Positions 35,875-43,613 of a stretch of DNA of 64,000 bases are shown here, piece by piece; the stretch's first letter is position 1; each line of letters opens with the position of its first letter. A program made the translations under genes and the position numbers. The notes below the pieces were generated by a model. It had not been told where the DNA came from. It did no database searches and saw only the letters and a list, made by a program, of their open reading frames with translations. This DNA comes from JAJPHW01 sp963799065 (GTDB lineage Bacteria; Acidobacteriota; Terriglobia; Terriglobales; Acidobacteriaceae), in assembly GCA_963799065.1 (NCBI GenBank), contig CAWCVJ010000001.1:1116001-1180000 (forward strand), written 5' to 3'.

Positions 35875-37710
35875 ATGGCCAGCATTGACATTGCACCTCA
35901 CGCCAGCGAACAGCGGTCGCACGGCGCGCAGATTATTAACGACATGAGCATTCAGGTTGCGACCGTGAATGGGTCGGGCTCGCAGAGCTCGAACACCGTG
36001 CTACTGCGCACGATCTTTCAAATGGGCGTCCCGGTCTCGGGCAAGAATCTGTTTCCGTCGAATATTGCCGGCCTGCCTACCTGGTACACGATTCGGGCAA
36101 GCAAAGATGGATACGTCGCGCGCAAGAAAGAAATCGATTTCGTAGTCGCGATGAATCCCGAGACGGCGAAAGAAGACACGATGGGCCTCGCTCCGGGAGC
36201 GTGCGTGTTGTACGACGAACCGCTGAAGCTGAGCGATCTCCGCAGCGATCTTACTTTTTATGCGGTGCCGTTTGACAAGTTAGTGGCGCCGGTTTGCCCC
36301 GAGGCGAAGTTGCGCAAGCTGGTGCGCAACATGATTTACGTCGGAGTCGTGGCCAAGCTGCTTGAACTCGAGATGCCGGAAGTTGAGAAGGCGCTTCGCA
36401 AGCAGTTTTCGAAGAAAGTAAAAGCGGCGAACCTTAACCTGGCAGCAGTGCAGGCAGGATACGATTACGCCGCGACGAGTTTGACCAAGCGCGATCCTTA
36501 TTTGATCCGCCGCATGGATGCTAACGGCGACAAGATCATCATCGACGGCAATTCTGCGGCGGCGCTGGGCTGCATGTTCGCCGGAGTGACATTCGTGAGT
36601 TGGTATCCCATCACGCCGTCGTCCTCCTTGCCCGAAGCCGTGATCGAATACATGAAGCGTTTCCGTGTAACGCCGGAAGGCAAGGCGACATTCGCGATCA
36701 TCCAGGCGGAAGACGAACTTGCCGCGCTGGGCATGGTGTTGGGCGCGGGCTGGGCTGGAGCGCGCGCGATGACCGCAACGTCCGGGCCCGGCATTTCGCT
36801 GATGGCCGAGTTCGCCGGTTACGCTTACTACGCCGAGATTCCCGGCGTAGTCTGGGATATTCAACGCGTCGGTCCATCCACTGGATTGCCGACTCGCACC
36901 GCGCAGGCCGATCTTCTTTTCGTCGCGCATCTCTCGCATGGCGACACCAAGCACATCATGCTGCTGCCGTCGTCGCCGGAAGAATGCTACTCGATGGCGC
37001 TGGATGCGTTCGATCTGGCCGAGCAATTCCAGACGCTGGTATTTGTCATGTCCGACCTGGATCTGGGCATGAATAACTGGATGGCGGAGCCATTGCAGTA
37101 TCCCGAGAAGGCGATTCAGCGCGGCAAGGTCTTAAACGCGGACGATCTCAATCGCCTCGGCGGGTTCGCACGCTATAAAGATGTGGACGGCGATGGGATT
37201 CCGTATCGCACTTTGCCCGGCACGGATCATCCCAAGGCCGCGTACTTCACGCGTGGCAGCGGTCACAACGAGAATGCCGGATACACCGAGCGCGCCGACG
37301 ATTACGAACGCAACATGGAGCGCTTGAATCGCAAGTTCGAAACTGCGCGGTCATTCGTGCCGCGTCCTGAAGTGATTTCTACCGACGCAAGAATTGGCAT
37401 CATCGGCTTCGGCAGCTCGCATTATGGGCTGATGGAAAGCCGCGATCAACTGCGCAAAGAGTATGGCATTGAGACCGACTATCTGAGGCTGAAGGCTTAT
37501 CCGTTCACCCGCGAGGTTCACGACTTCATCAAGAATCATGATCGCGTCTATGTGGTCGAGCAGAATCGCGATGCGCAGATGCTAAGCCTAATCAAACTGG
37601 ACATCGAAGCCGCCCTCACTACGCGCCTGCGCAGCATTGCTCACGCGCACGGGTTGCCGCTCGACGCACGCTCGGTCACCGACGAACTGATGACGATGGA
37701 GGGGAAATAA
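35875..37710 (+). CDS. korA: 2-oxoacid:ferredoxin oxidoreductase, fused gamma-alpha subunit
   Basis: Large subunit of an oxygen-sensitive, thiamine-dependent oxidoreductase, most likely 2-oxoglutarate:ferredoxin oxidoreductase. From the ATG at 35875 (611 aa) the gamma domain comes first (NGSGSQSSNTVLLRTIFQMG, KNLFPSNIAGLPTWY). The alpha domain follows (GNSAAALGCMFAGVTFVSWYPITPSSSLPE, IQAEDELAALGMVLGAGWAG, TATSGPGISLMAEF). The upstream in-frame ATG at 35764 adds sequence without family features. korB begins one base after the stop. It supplies reduced ferredoxin and links to the TCA cycle. The substrate call (2-oxoglutarate) is probable, not proven. Confidence 0.9.
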   Translation: MASIDIAPHASEQRSHGAQIINDMSIQVATVNGSGSQSSNTVLLRTIFQMGVPVSGKNLFPSNIAGLPTWYTIRASKDGYVARKKEIDFVVAMNPETAKEDTMGLAPGACVLYDEPLKLSDLRSDLTFYAVPFDKLVAPVCPEAKLRKLVRNMIYVGVVAKLLELEMPEVEKALRKQFSKKVKAANLNLAAVQAGYDYAATSLTKRDPYLIRRMDANGDKIIIDGNSAAALGCMFAGVTFVSWYPITPSSSLPEAVIEYMKRFRVTPEGKATFAIIQAEDELAALGMVLGAGWAGARAMTATSGPGISLMAEFAGYAYYAEIPGVVWDIQRVGPSTGLPTRTAQADLLFVAHLSHGDTKHIMLLPSSPEECYSMALDAFDLAEQFQTLVFVMSDLDLGMNNWMAEPLQYPEKAIQRGKVLNADDLNRLGGFARYKDVDGDGIPYRTLPGTDHPKAAYFTRGSGHNENAGYTERADDYERNMERLNRKFETARSFVPRPEVISTDARIGIIGFGSSHYGLMESRDQLRKEYGIETDYLRLKAYPFTREVHDFIKNHDRVYVVEQNRDAQMLSLIKLDIEAALTTRLRSIAHAHGLPLDARSVTDELMTMEGK

Positions 37711-37711
37711 T

Positions 37712-38752
37712 ATGGCTACCACCACGGCGCCGCCGCCTAAAACAAATCATATCGGCTTGCAGGTGCTCGACTATCGCGGCGGCAAAACCACGCTGTGCGC
37801 GGGTTGCGGCCACAACGCAATCTCCGAGCGCATCATCGACGCGCTCTACGAGATGGGCGTGAAGCCCGAGCGCGTGGCCAAGCTGAGCGGCATCGGCTGT
37901 TCGTCGAAGACGCCTGCGTATTTTCTCAGCCGCGCCCATAGCTTTAATTCCGTCCACGGACGCATGCCGTCCGTCGCGACCGGCGCGCTGCTGGCGAATC
38001 GCGACCTCGTTGGCATCGGGGTGAGCGGCGACGGCGATAGCGCGTCCATCGGCATCGGACAGTTCGTGCATCTCATGCGGCGCAATCTGCCGCTGATTTA
38101 CATCATTGAAGACAACGGTGTGTATGGCCTCACCAAGGGCCAATTCTCCGCGACCGCCGACGTTGGTTCCAAATTAAAGACGGGCGTGATCAACGAGTTG
38201 CCTCCGATCGATACTTGCGCGCTGGCGGTTTCGCTGGGCGCGACGTTCGTCGGACGATCGTTCTCTGGCGACAAGAAGCAGTTACTCAGCATGTTGAAGG
38301 CGGCGATTGCGCACAAGGGTACGGTGATGCTCGATGTGGTCTCCCCCTGCGTGACGTTCAACGATCACGAAGGCTCGACCAAGTCATACAAGTACATGCT
38401 GGATCACGAAGAGCCGTTGCAGGAGTTGAGTTTCGTTCCCGCGTTTGAGGAAATTTCGGTGGACTACGATCCGGGCACGACCATGGAAGTGACCATGCAC
38501 GACGGCTCCCATCTGCGGCTGCGCAAGCTGGAAGAAGATTACGATCCAACCAACAAAATCGGCGCCATCACGCGCCTGCACGAAGCCCACCACAAAGGCG
38601 AAGTCCTCACCGGAGTCTTCTACGTAAACACCCAGGCCCCCAACTTCGTGGACGCGCTCAACATGACCGACGTCCCACTCACCCGCCTGAAGCAAGAGGC
38701 CGTCCGTCCCAGTAGGGAAGCGCTGGCGCAAGTGATGGAGGAGTTGCGCTAG
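37712..38752 (+). CDS. korB: 2-oxoacid:ferredoxin oxidoreductase beta subunit
   Basis: TPP-binding partner of KorA. The 346 aa carry LCAGCGHNAISERIIDALYE, the TPP motif VSGDGDSASIGIGQF... with NLPLIYIIEDNGVYGLTKGQ, and the HGRMPSVATG block. The four iron-sulfur cysteines of this subunit type are represented by Cys30, Cys33 and further Cys residues. No separate ferredoxin subunit gene is present. Last gene of the two-gene operon. Confidence 0.93.
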   Translation: MATTTAPPPKTNHIGLQVLDYRGGKTTLCAGCGHNAISERIIDALYEMGVKPERVAKLSGIGCSSKTPAYFLSRAHSFNSVHGRMPSVATGALLANRDLVGIGVSGDGDSASIGIGQFVHLMRRNLPLIYIIEDNGVYGLTKGQFSATADVGSKLKTGVINELPPIDTCALAVSLGATFVGRSFSGDKKQLLSMLKAAIAHKGTVMLDVVSPCVTFNDHEGSTKSYKYMLDHEEPLQELSFVPAFEEISVDYDPGTTMEVTMHDGSHLRLRKLEEDYDPTNKIGAITRLHEAHHKGEVLTGVFYVNTQAPNFVDALNMTDVPLTRLKQEAVRPSREALAQVMEELR

Positions 38753-39119
38753 AACTCTCTTGTGTGTGTTGTGTGGCGCGGGCGCCCTCGCCCGCCAGGG
38801 ATGTTAGCTAGGACGCTCCCCTTTAAGTGAGCTAGGTTGGCGACTTTACAATCTATTCGCCCACCCCCCTACCCCCCTCGATCCCCTAGAATCAACGTGT
38901 TACGCGAAGTCTGCTGCGTAACATATTGATTGCAGATGAGTTAAATCTAAAATAGCCAGAATCAACAACTTAGAGGAAAGACGAGGAATCATCCCCTCGC
39001 GCGCCGATTTCCGCAGCGAAAGGATACATCCAGTGTTCGCAGGTTAAGCCGAAATAGTCAAGGAAAAAGCGAAGAACGGCCAATAAAAATGCGGGTTGGC
39101 CCGTTTCGGGAGTTGGGGG
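38753..39119. other. Gene-free stretch with repeats, left edge of the toxin-antitoxin island
   Basis: No plausible gene. It contains one copy of a GC-rich repeat (38771-38796), a C-rich tract near 38860-38880 (CCACCCCCCTACCCCCC), and two copies of AGAATCAAC 70 bases apart (38888-38896 and 38958-38966). A stem TGTTACGC/GCGTAACA (38898-38905 with 38916-38923) also lies here. C-rich tracts followed by AGAATCAA-like words recur between genes in acidobacteria, so a repeat family is the likeliest reading. Confidence 0.5.
38771..38796 (-). repeat. 26-nt GC-rich repeat, left copy
   Basis: On the minus strand this reads GGCGGGCGAGGGCGCCCGCG followed by CCACAC. It matches the element at 41591-41616 at 24 of 26 positions in opposite orientation, so the two form an inverted pair around the toxin-antitoxin island. 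The core GCGGGCG...CGCCCGC is itself palindromic. Confidence 0.7.
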
Positions 39120-39506
39120 TCACCAGACCCGATTCGCCCCGTAAGCGTCGAACACAACGTCGTTGCTTACGATTGTCAGATTTTCCGCCAGCGCTTGCGC
39201 AATCAGCATCCGGTCGAACGGATCCCGGTGCGGCCCTGGCAGCAAGCCGGCTCGGATACCATGCTCGGCGCTCACCGAGAGAGTTTGGAACCGCTCCCGC
39301 TCGAGGTAAGCGGCGAAATCATGAGCCAGGTCCACGGCCATCGGAAGCTTCCCCAGACGCACCTTGGTGGCGATTTCCCAGGCAGAAGCGGCGCTTACTA
39401 GGATGTCGCTGTTTTTGTTGGCGTTGAGTTTGCGCGCTGAAGCCGGCAAGGACGAGCTATCGGCCAGCCACCAGAGCAAGGTGTGGGTATCGAGCAGAAG
39501 ACGCAT
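39120..39506 (-). CDS. vapC: VapC-type PIN-domain toxin
   Basis: PIN-fold ribonuclease toxin of 128 aa with all acidic residues: Asp6 (LLLDTHTLLWW), Glu44 (AWEIATK), Asp95/Asp98 (HRDPFDRML) and Asp116 (SNDVVFD). The LDTHTLLWW and DPFDRMLIAQA forms belong to the widespread Phd/PIN subgroup that cleaves tRNA or rRNA. It lies 13 bases after its antitoxin on the same strand. Confidence 0.9.
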   Translation of the reverse strand: MRLLLDTHTLLWWLADSSSLPASARKLNANKNSDILVSAASAWEIATKVRLGKLPMAVDLAHDFAAYLERERFQTLSVSAEHGIRAGLLPGPHRDPFDRMLIAQALAENLTIVSNDVVFDAYGANRVW

Positions 39507-39519
39507 AACGCGCTACTGG

Positions 39520-39750
39520 CTACTCCCAGCGATCGAGTTCGTCCGGCGGCAAAGGCTCGAAGAACTCCGGGCCGACATGAATCTTTCCCTTGAGCGATCC
39601 GGGCTTGCGATTGCCGCGCGCATCCTCGATCGCCACCAGCCGGACCACCGGCTTCGATCCCCGAGCGATCACGATGTCCTCTCCCCGGCAAGCCTTCTCA
39701 ATCAGCCGCGAGAGCTGCGTCTTCGCTTTGTGGATGGTGATGGTTTCCAT
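39520..39750 (-). CDS. Phd/YefM-family antitoxin of the PIN toxin
   Basis: Antitoxin of 76 aa from the ATG at 39750. The N-terminus (TITIHKAKTQLSRLIEKACRGEDIVIARGSKP) is the Phd DNA-binding and dimerisation domain, the C-terminus (GPEFFEPLPPDELDRWE) the toxin-binding tail. An in-frame codon at 39774 would extend into the operator palindrome and was rejected. It probably represses its own promoter through that palindrome. Confidence 0.9.
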   Translation of the reverse strand: METITIHKAKTQLSRLIEKACRGEDIVIARGSKPVVRLVAIEDARGNRKPGSLKGKIHVGPEFFEPLPPDELDRWE

Positions 39751-39760
39751 GGGCACGTTT

Positions 39761-39788
39761 GTATTAGCTAACATATATTAGCTAATAC
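39761..39788. promoter_or_regulatory. Palindromic operator of the Phd/VapC pair
   Basis: GTATTAGCTAA (39761-39771) and TTAGCTAATAC (39778-39788) form a perfect 11-bp inverted repeat with a 6-base spacer, 10 bases upstream of the antitoxin start codon. Position and symmetry are typical of a Phd/YefM autoregulatory site. Confidence 0.8.
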
Positions 39789-39867
39789 GTGCTTTTTTGT
39801 CAATAAAAGGCTCGTGGAACTGTGCGCGCCCGATCGAGGTACAATCTCGTAACAGAAGGGATTTTCC

Positions 39868-40179
39868 ATGAGTCGAGCTTGGGTCGGCTTCGCGCGGATG
39901 CTCCTCTTTGTAGGCTTTGGGATTGCCGTCCTTGCGCAGGGTTGGAAGCGGAGACATGCTCGGCGCGAGAAGTCGGTCAGCCAGGATTATCTTTTGCTGA
40001 TCGGGTCCGCAATAGTTTTGGCGACGATCTTAATAGCGACGCTCTTTTGGACTGTCTCTAATCGCGTGGATGAAAGACCCTGGAAATACCTCTTTATCGG
40101 TCTTCTGCTCACAATCGGTGCTGGGCTCACGTACGTCTCGAATCGAGTGCTTCGCAGCAAAGGGAAGGGAAAAGGCTAG
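39868..40179 (+). CDS. Small membrane protein of unknown function
   Basis: Not recognised. 103 aa with three hydrophobic segments (about 8-24, 42-64 and 73-90), a basic loop KRRHARREK near 27-35 and a Lys/Gly tail. Start ATG follows AGAAGGG. It sits inside the toxin-antitoxin island between the Phd/VapC and HicBA pairs; being a membrane protein there is no reason to think it is a toxin beyond its position. Confidence 0.55.
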   Translation: MSRAWVGFARMLLFVGFGIAVLAQGWKRRHARREKSVSQDYLLLIGSAIVLATILIATLFWTVSNRVDERPWKYLFIGLLLTIGAGLTYVSNRVLRSKGKGKG

Positions 40180-40461
40180 GCGGGCGCGAAGCATATATCT
40201 CCCCGACCTCAGGCGCTAAAGCGCGTGGAGAAGGAAAGGGTGTTATTCGCAACGTTGAAGCGCTGCGCCACCCAAAGTCCCAGGCGGAGTTGAGCGGTTG
40301 TGTGCGCGAGATCCCCTTCGGCTTCGCTCAGGGCAGGCTCTCGCCCCGCTGGAGAGAACGCGGGGTCTTCGGGATGACTGCCGGTTCGGGTTGGGGAGTT
40401 ATGGGGCGCTGAACACCACTTTTACAGGGTATTTAACCCGTATCCGATATACTCTGTTCAC
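40180..40461. other. Gene-free stretch with repeat words before hicBA
   Basis: No gene. It carries small palindromes (CAGGCGCTAAAGCGCG near 40210) and a CTTCGGCTTCGCTCAGGGC segment near 40318 like the one near 48350. A possible hicBA promoter has -10 TATACT (40448-40453) and a GGGT-ATTTA-ACCC inverted repeat (40427-40439). The -10 is only 8 bases from the hicB ATG. Confidence 0.4.
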
Positions 40462-40674
40462 ATGCCCGACACCGAGATCATCTTTTCTGTGCAGGAGTCG
40501 CCCGAAGGGGGATTCGAGGCGCGTGCGCTGGGTTACTCCATATTTACTCAGGCGGACAATATGGAAGAGCTCAAGAGCAATGTGCGGGAGGCGGTGCGTT
40601 GCCACTTCGACGACGGGCAGACCCCATGCGTGATTCGGCTGCACACCGTGAAGGACGAGGTCATTCCGGCTTGA
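40462..40674 (+). CDS. hicB: HicB-like antitoxin
   Basis: A 70 aa HicB-fold protein (partial RNase H-like): IIFSVQESPEGGFEARALGYSIFTQADNMEELKSNVREAVRCHF. The C-terminal DNA-binding domain of longer HicB proteins is missing, so the complex's operator contact is unclear. It precedes hicA, the reverse of the enterobacterial order. It probably has little or no 5' leader: the -10 TATACT ends 8 bases before the ATG, and no Shine-Dalgarno is visible. Confidence 0.82.
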   Translation: MPDTEIIFSVQESPEGGFEARALGYSIFTQADNMEELKSNVREAVRCHFDDGQTPCVIRLHTVKDEVIPA

Positions 40675-40919
40675 GATTGCCGCGAGACCTCTCCGGTCGC
40701 GAGCTAATCAAGCTGCTAAGAATTTACGGCTACGAAACCACACGGCAGGTCGGCAGTCACGTTCGATTGCAATCCAACTTTTGCGGCTCCCCGCATTTTC
40801 TGACCGTTCCCGATCGTCGCAGTTTGCGCCTTGGGACGCTCAACGCCATCCTCTCCGACGTCGCGATTTACTTGAACATCGAACGGTCAAAGCTCGAACA
40901 GGAACTTTTCGGAAAGTAG
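40671..40919 (+). CDS. hicA: HicA-like mRNA interferase toxin
   Basis: An 82 aa dsRBD-fold RNase: LSGRELIKLLRIYGYETTRQVGSHVRLQ with the catalytic His of GSHVRL and the C-terminal NAILSDVAIYLNIERSKLEQEL. The start is taken as TTG at 40671, overlapping the hicB stop (TTGA), which gives tight coupling; upstream in-frame ATGs would lie inside hicB and extend the protein with sequence that does not resemble HicA. Confidence 0.82.
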   Translation: MRLPRDLSGRELIKLLRIYGYETTRQVGSHVRLQSNFCGSPHFLTVPDRRSLRLGTLNAILSDVAIYLNIERSKLEQELFGK

Positions 40920-40929
40920 CGTTCCGCCC

Positions 40930-41211
40930 TCAGGCTGGGACGTAGCGCCTGATTGCGAGATTGCTGGCGTGCTGGCGGGTTTGGGCTATGTCGTAGGCGA
41001 GCTGCATACGGAGGAGGTGGTCCATGTCTGGGCCGAAGGCTTTTTCGATGCGCAGAGCCATTTCCGGCGTGAGCGCGGCCTTGCCGTGCAGCAGGTCAGA
41101 GAGCGTGGCGCGACGCACTTTCAGAATCTCCGCCGCCTTGGAGACGGTGAGGCCGAGGGCTTCGATGACTTCGGTGCGAATCAGATCGCCGGGATGGGGC
41201 GGGTTCTTCAT
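40930..41211 (-). CDS. higA: HigA antitoxin (XRE helix-turn-helix)
   Basis: A 93 aa XRE-family antitoxin: PPHPGDLIRTEVIEALGLTVSKAAEILKVRRATLSDLLHGKAALTPEMALRIEKAF, the classic HigA helix-turn-helix at about residues 7-60. It follows higB by 16 bases on the same strand and would neutralise it and repress the shared promoter. Confidence 0.92.
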   Translation of the reverse strand: MKNPPHPGDLIRTEVIEALGLTVSKAAEILKVRRATLSDLLHGKAALTPEMALRIEKAFGPDMDHLLRMQLAYDIAQTRQHASNLAIRRYVPA

Positions 41212-41227
41212 GGGAATTGCGGTCTCC

Positions 41228-41518
41228 TCAGTGGTAGTCGATCAGGTCAAGATCGCTCGCGGTATTTGTCGTTTCGTCATGGCGGAAAACTAACCGCCAG
41301 TTTCCGGTGACGGACAGGCTCCACAATCCTTTCCGTTCGCCTTTGAGCGGATGCAGCCTCCATCCGGGAAAGCGGTTCATCTGCTCCAGAGCTTCGGCAG
41401 TCTCAAGAGCCAGCATAAGTTTGCGCAGCTTGTCGGCCATCGCGGAAGGCACGCCTTTCGCGATGCCATCCGCGTAGAGCTGTCGAAGTCCTTTGTGGCG
41501 AAAGCGGACAAGTTGCAC
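41228..41518 (-). CDS. higB: HigB toxin (RelE-like)
   Basis: A 96 aa RelE-superfamily mRNA interferase. Typical blocks: HKGLRQLYADGIAKGV, MADKLRKLMLALETAEALEQM, GWRLHPLKGERKGLWSLSVTGNWRLVFRHD and the terminal DLIDYH. Start is a GTG at 41518. Toxin-first order with HigA downstream is the usual higBA plan. An 8-bp inverted repeat lies upstream. Confidence 0.92.
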   Translation of the reverse strand: MQLVRFRHKGLRQLYADGIAKGVPSAMADKLRKLMLALETAEALEQMNRFPGWRLHPLKGERKGLWSLSVTGNWRLVFRHDETTNTASDLDLIDYH

Positions 41519-41541
41519 GTCCGAGCCTTCTTGAGATAAGT

Positions 41542-41562
41542 ATGTACGGTAACGCCGTACAT
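41542..41562. promoter_or_regulatory. Inverted repeat upstream of higBA
   Basis: ATGTACGG (41542-41549) and CCGTACAT (41555-41562) form a perfect 8-bp inverted repeat with a 5-base spacer, 23 bases before the higB start codon. A HigA operator is the natural reading. Confidence 0.7.
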
Positions 41563-41590
41563 GTCAAGCGATTTGTTCTGGGTGGCATTT

Positions 41591-41616
41591 CGCGGGCGAG
41601 GGCGCCCGCTCCACAC
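41591..41616 (+). repeat. 26-nt GC-rich repeat, right copy
   Basis: Matches the copy at 38771-38796 at 24 of 26 positions in inverse orientation, with ends CGCGGGC and CCACAC. The next 40 bases carry a related motif (GGACAGGAGTGTCCGCCCCACAC), suggesting several repeat types side by side between higBA and the cysteine desulfurase gene. Confidence 0.65.
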
Positions 41617-41698
41617 GGGCTAAACCAACCGCAACGGCGGCGGACAGGAGTGTCCGCCCCACACGTGCCTATTTTCCCCACAGGCGTAAAATCATCCT

Positions 41699-42865
41699 AT
41701 GCGCCGCATTTACTTCGACAACAACGCTACGACGCCGGTCCTGCCGGAAGTGCTTGCCGCGATGCTGCCTTACTTCTCCGACGCGTTTGGCAATGCGTCG
41801 TCGATTCATCATCATGGGCAGGAGACGCGGGCGGCGGTCGAGCGGGCGCGTGAGTCGGTGGCCGAGTTGCTCCATTGCCGCGCGTCGGAGATTGTGTTTA
41901 CCAGCGGCGGCACCGAGGGCGACAATCTTGCCGTCTTCGGCCTGGCGCGGGCGGGCGATCATGTCATTACCACCAGCGTCGAGCACCATGCGGTGATGAA
42001 TGCCTGTAAGCGCGCGGGCGAGATGGGCGTCGAAATCACGGCCGTTCCGGTGGACGCGGCGGGGCTGGTCGATCCCGAGGATGTGCGTCGGGCGCTGCGC
42101 CCCAACACGCGCCTCATCACCATGATGATGGCGAACAACGAGACCGGCGTGCTCGAGCCGGTCGAGGAAGTCGGGCGCATCGCGGCCGAGGCAGATGTCT
42201 ACTTTCACACCGACGCGGTGCAGGCGGTGGGCAAAGTTCCGGTGGATGTGGCCCGGTTGAGCGTGGATTTGCTGGCGCTCTCCGGGCACAAGATTCATGC
42301 GCCGCAGGGCGTGGGCGCGCTGTATGTGCGCGGCGGGACGAAGCTGACTCCGATGATGTTTGGCGGCAGCCATGAGCGCTTTCGCCGCGCCGGCACAGAG
42401 AATGTTGCAGGCATTGTCGGCCTCGGCAAAGCCGTGGAGATGGCGCGCGAGAGTTTAGCGTCGGGCGGCGCGGAAAAGATGGCAGCGCTGCGTGACCGGC
42501 TAGAGAGTGGGCTGCTGGCGGAGATTGAGTCTGCTGGGCTGAATGGCGCGGGCGCTCCCCGCGTGCCGAACACGACCAACATTTACTTCGATTATCTGGA
42601 AGGCGAGGCCATGATCATCGCGCTCGATCTGAAAGGCTTGGCGGTATCGACGGGTGCGGCCTGTTCTTCGGGAGCGATTGAGCCTTCGCACGTGCTCACC
42701 GCAATGGGACTGCGTCCGGAGCGGGCGCGCGCTAGTATTAGGTTCAGCCTGGGCAAGCAGAATTCCGCGGACGATGTTGAGTTCGCGCTGGCGCTGGTGC
42801 CGCAGGTCGTGGCGCGCCTGCGCGAGTTGTCTCCGCTGTATAAGAAGAGAGTTGCGGTGGGGTGA
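41699..42865 (+). CDS. nifS: Cysteine desulfurase (NifS/IscS-type)
   Basis: PLP enzyme that removes sulfur from cysteine for iron-sulfur cluster or tRNA thiolation pathways. 388 aa: YFDNNATTPVLPEVL start, EHHAVM near 95-100, the PLP lysine Lys198 in SGHKIHAPQG, and the catalytic Cys322 (AACSSGAIEPSH), a group I (NifS/IscS) arrangement. An iscU or nifU partner is not adjacent, so its precise pathway is open. It follows a repeat-rich gap. Confidence 0.95.
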   Translation: MRRIYFDNNATTPVLPEVLAAMLPYFSDAFGNASSIHHHGQETRAAVERARESVAELLHCRASEIVFTSGGTEGDNLAVFGLARAGDHVITTSVEHHAVMNACKRAGEMGVEITAVPVDAAGLVDPEDVRRALRPNTRLITMMMANNETGVLEPVEEVGRIAAEADVYFHTDAVQAVGKVPVDVARLSVDLLALSGHKIHAPQGVGALYVRGGTKLTPMMFGGSHERFRRAGTENVAGIVGLGKAVEMARESLASGGAEKMAALRDRLESGLLAEIESAGLNGAGAPRVPNTTNIYFDYLEGEAMIIALDLKGLAVSTGAACSSGAIEPSHVLTAMGLRPERARASIRFSLGKQNSADDVEFALALVPQVVARLRELSPLYKKRVAVG

Positions 42866-42895
42866 GTTCGCGGGGCCGCAGCCGGGCAAAGCGCG

Positions 42896-42914
42896 CGACG
42901 AGGATGGGGCACCC
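42896..42914. repeat. Partial copy of the TGGGGCACC repeat
   Basis: Only the right arm GACGAGGATGGGGCACCCG is clear, just after the cysteine desulfurase stop codon. It matches the right half of the full copies elsewhere in the window. Confidence 0.35.
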
Positions 42915-42920
42915 GTGGAT

Positions 42921-43538
42921 TTACCGCTGCTCAGCTTGCCGCCTCCGAAACGCCGCGACGCGGAGTTTGTTGCCACAGATATCCATGCTGCACCAGGCGC
43001 GGGTGCCGCTCTTACTCGTGTCCAGAAAGAATAGGACGCACTCTGGATTCTGACACTTGCGGATACGGCCAACATCTTGCGTAGTGAGCAGCCGCGCAAA
43101 GGCGAACGCAATCGGACGGATAAAATCGTCGGCCTCCCGGATGATCCAATCCTGACGTAGTGGCAGCGCCTTTTCGGCTGACAGCGTAAACAAGGCGCGA
43201 GGCTCGGCTAGCAGCCGGTTAGTCTCCGCGATGGCAACTTTCTCCTTCTTTATGTTTCCGCCTTCGCCGATCGCCTCCAGAGCCGATTTCAGAATGGCCC
43301 GATAATCCCGGGCGCGGAGCAACGCTTTTTCCGACTCCGCGTTCCGTACGGCACCGACACCGCGCTTGAAGCTGTCGGCGCTGATTAGCCCCGCAGCGGC
43401 CAGCCAATCCAGCAAATCCTGTGGTTTTTCCAGCAAATCGATGGCTTTGCCGTCATGAACAATTTCGGTATTGGCGAAATCGATGGCCGGATCATTTCCC
43501 ACCCATAAAAATTTCTCGCTTTTTGTTGAAACCTTCAT
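42921..43538 (-). CDS. CGNR zinc-finger transcriptional regulator (ABATE domain)
   Basis: A 205 aa protein with an N-terminal ABATE (DUF1470) domain and a C-terminal CGNR zinc finger. The finger ligands are CQNPEC (Cys163/168) and WCSMDICGNK; here the signature is CGNK rather than CGNR. Such proteins are thought to regulate nearby genes in response to a small ligand bound by the ABATE domain. It is divergent from the AhpD-like gene across a 9-bp inverted repeat and probably controls it and perhaps the hydrolase genes downstream. Confidence 0.88.
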   Translation of the reverse strand: MKVSTKSEKFLWVGNDPAIDFANTEIVHDGKAIDLLEKPQDLLDWLAAAGLISADSFKRGVGAVRNAESEKALLRARDYRAILKSALEAIGEGGNIKKEKVAIAETNRLLAEPRALFTLSAEKALPLRQDWIIREADDFIRPIAFAFARLLTTQDVGRIRKCQNPECVLFFLDTSKSGTRAWCSMDICGNKLRVAAFRRRQAEQR

Positions 43539-43558
43539 TGCATTTCCTCATCCTATCC

Positions 43559-43589
43559 GTAACGCTCATAAGTAACGATAGAGCGTTAC
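43559..43589. promoter_or_regulatory. Inverted repeat between the CGNR regulator and AhpD-like gene
   Basis: GTAACGCTC (43559-43567) and GAGCGTTAC (43581-43589) form a perfect 9-bp inverted repeat with a 13-base spacer, in the 75-base gap between two divergent genes. The spacer holds a further GTAACG. A shared operator for the CGNR protein is likely. Confidence 0.75.
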
Positions 43590-43613
43590 ACTTAGATGCT
43601 CAAGGAAAACAAA

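Noticed and set aside
40298..40633. Reading frame overlapping the hicBA promoter and hicB
   Set aside because: Built from intergenic repeats and the wrong frame of hicB; hicB has clear family features in its own frame.
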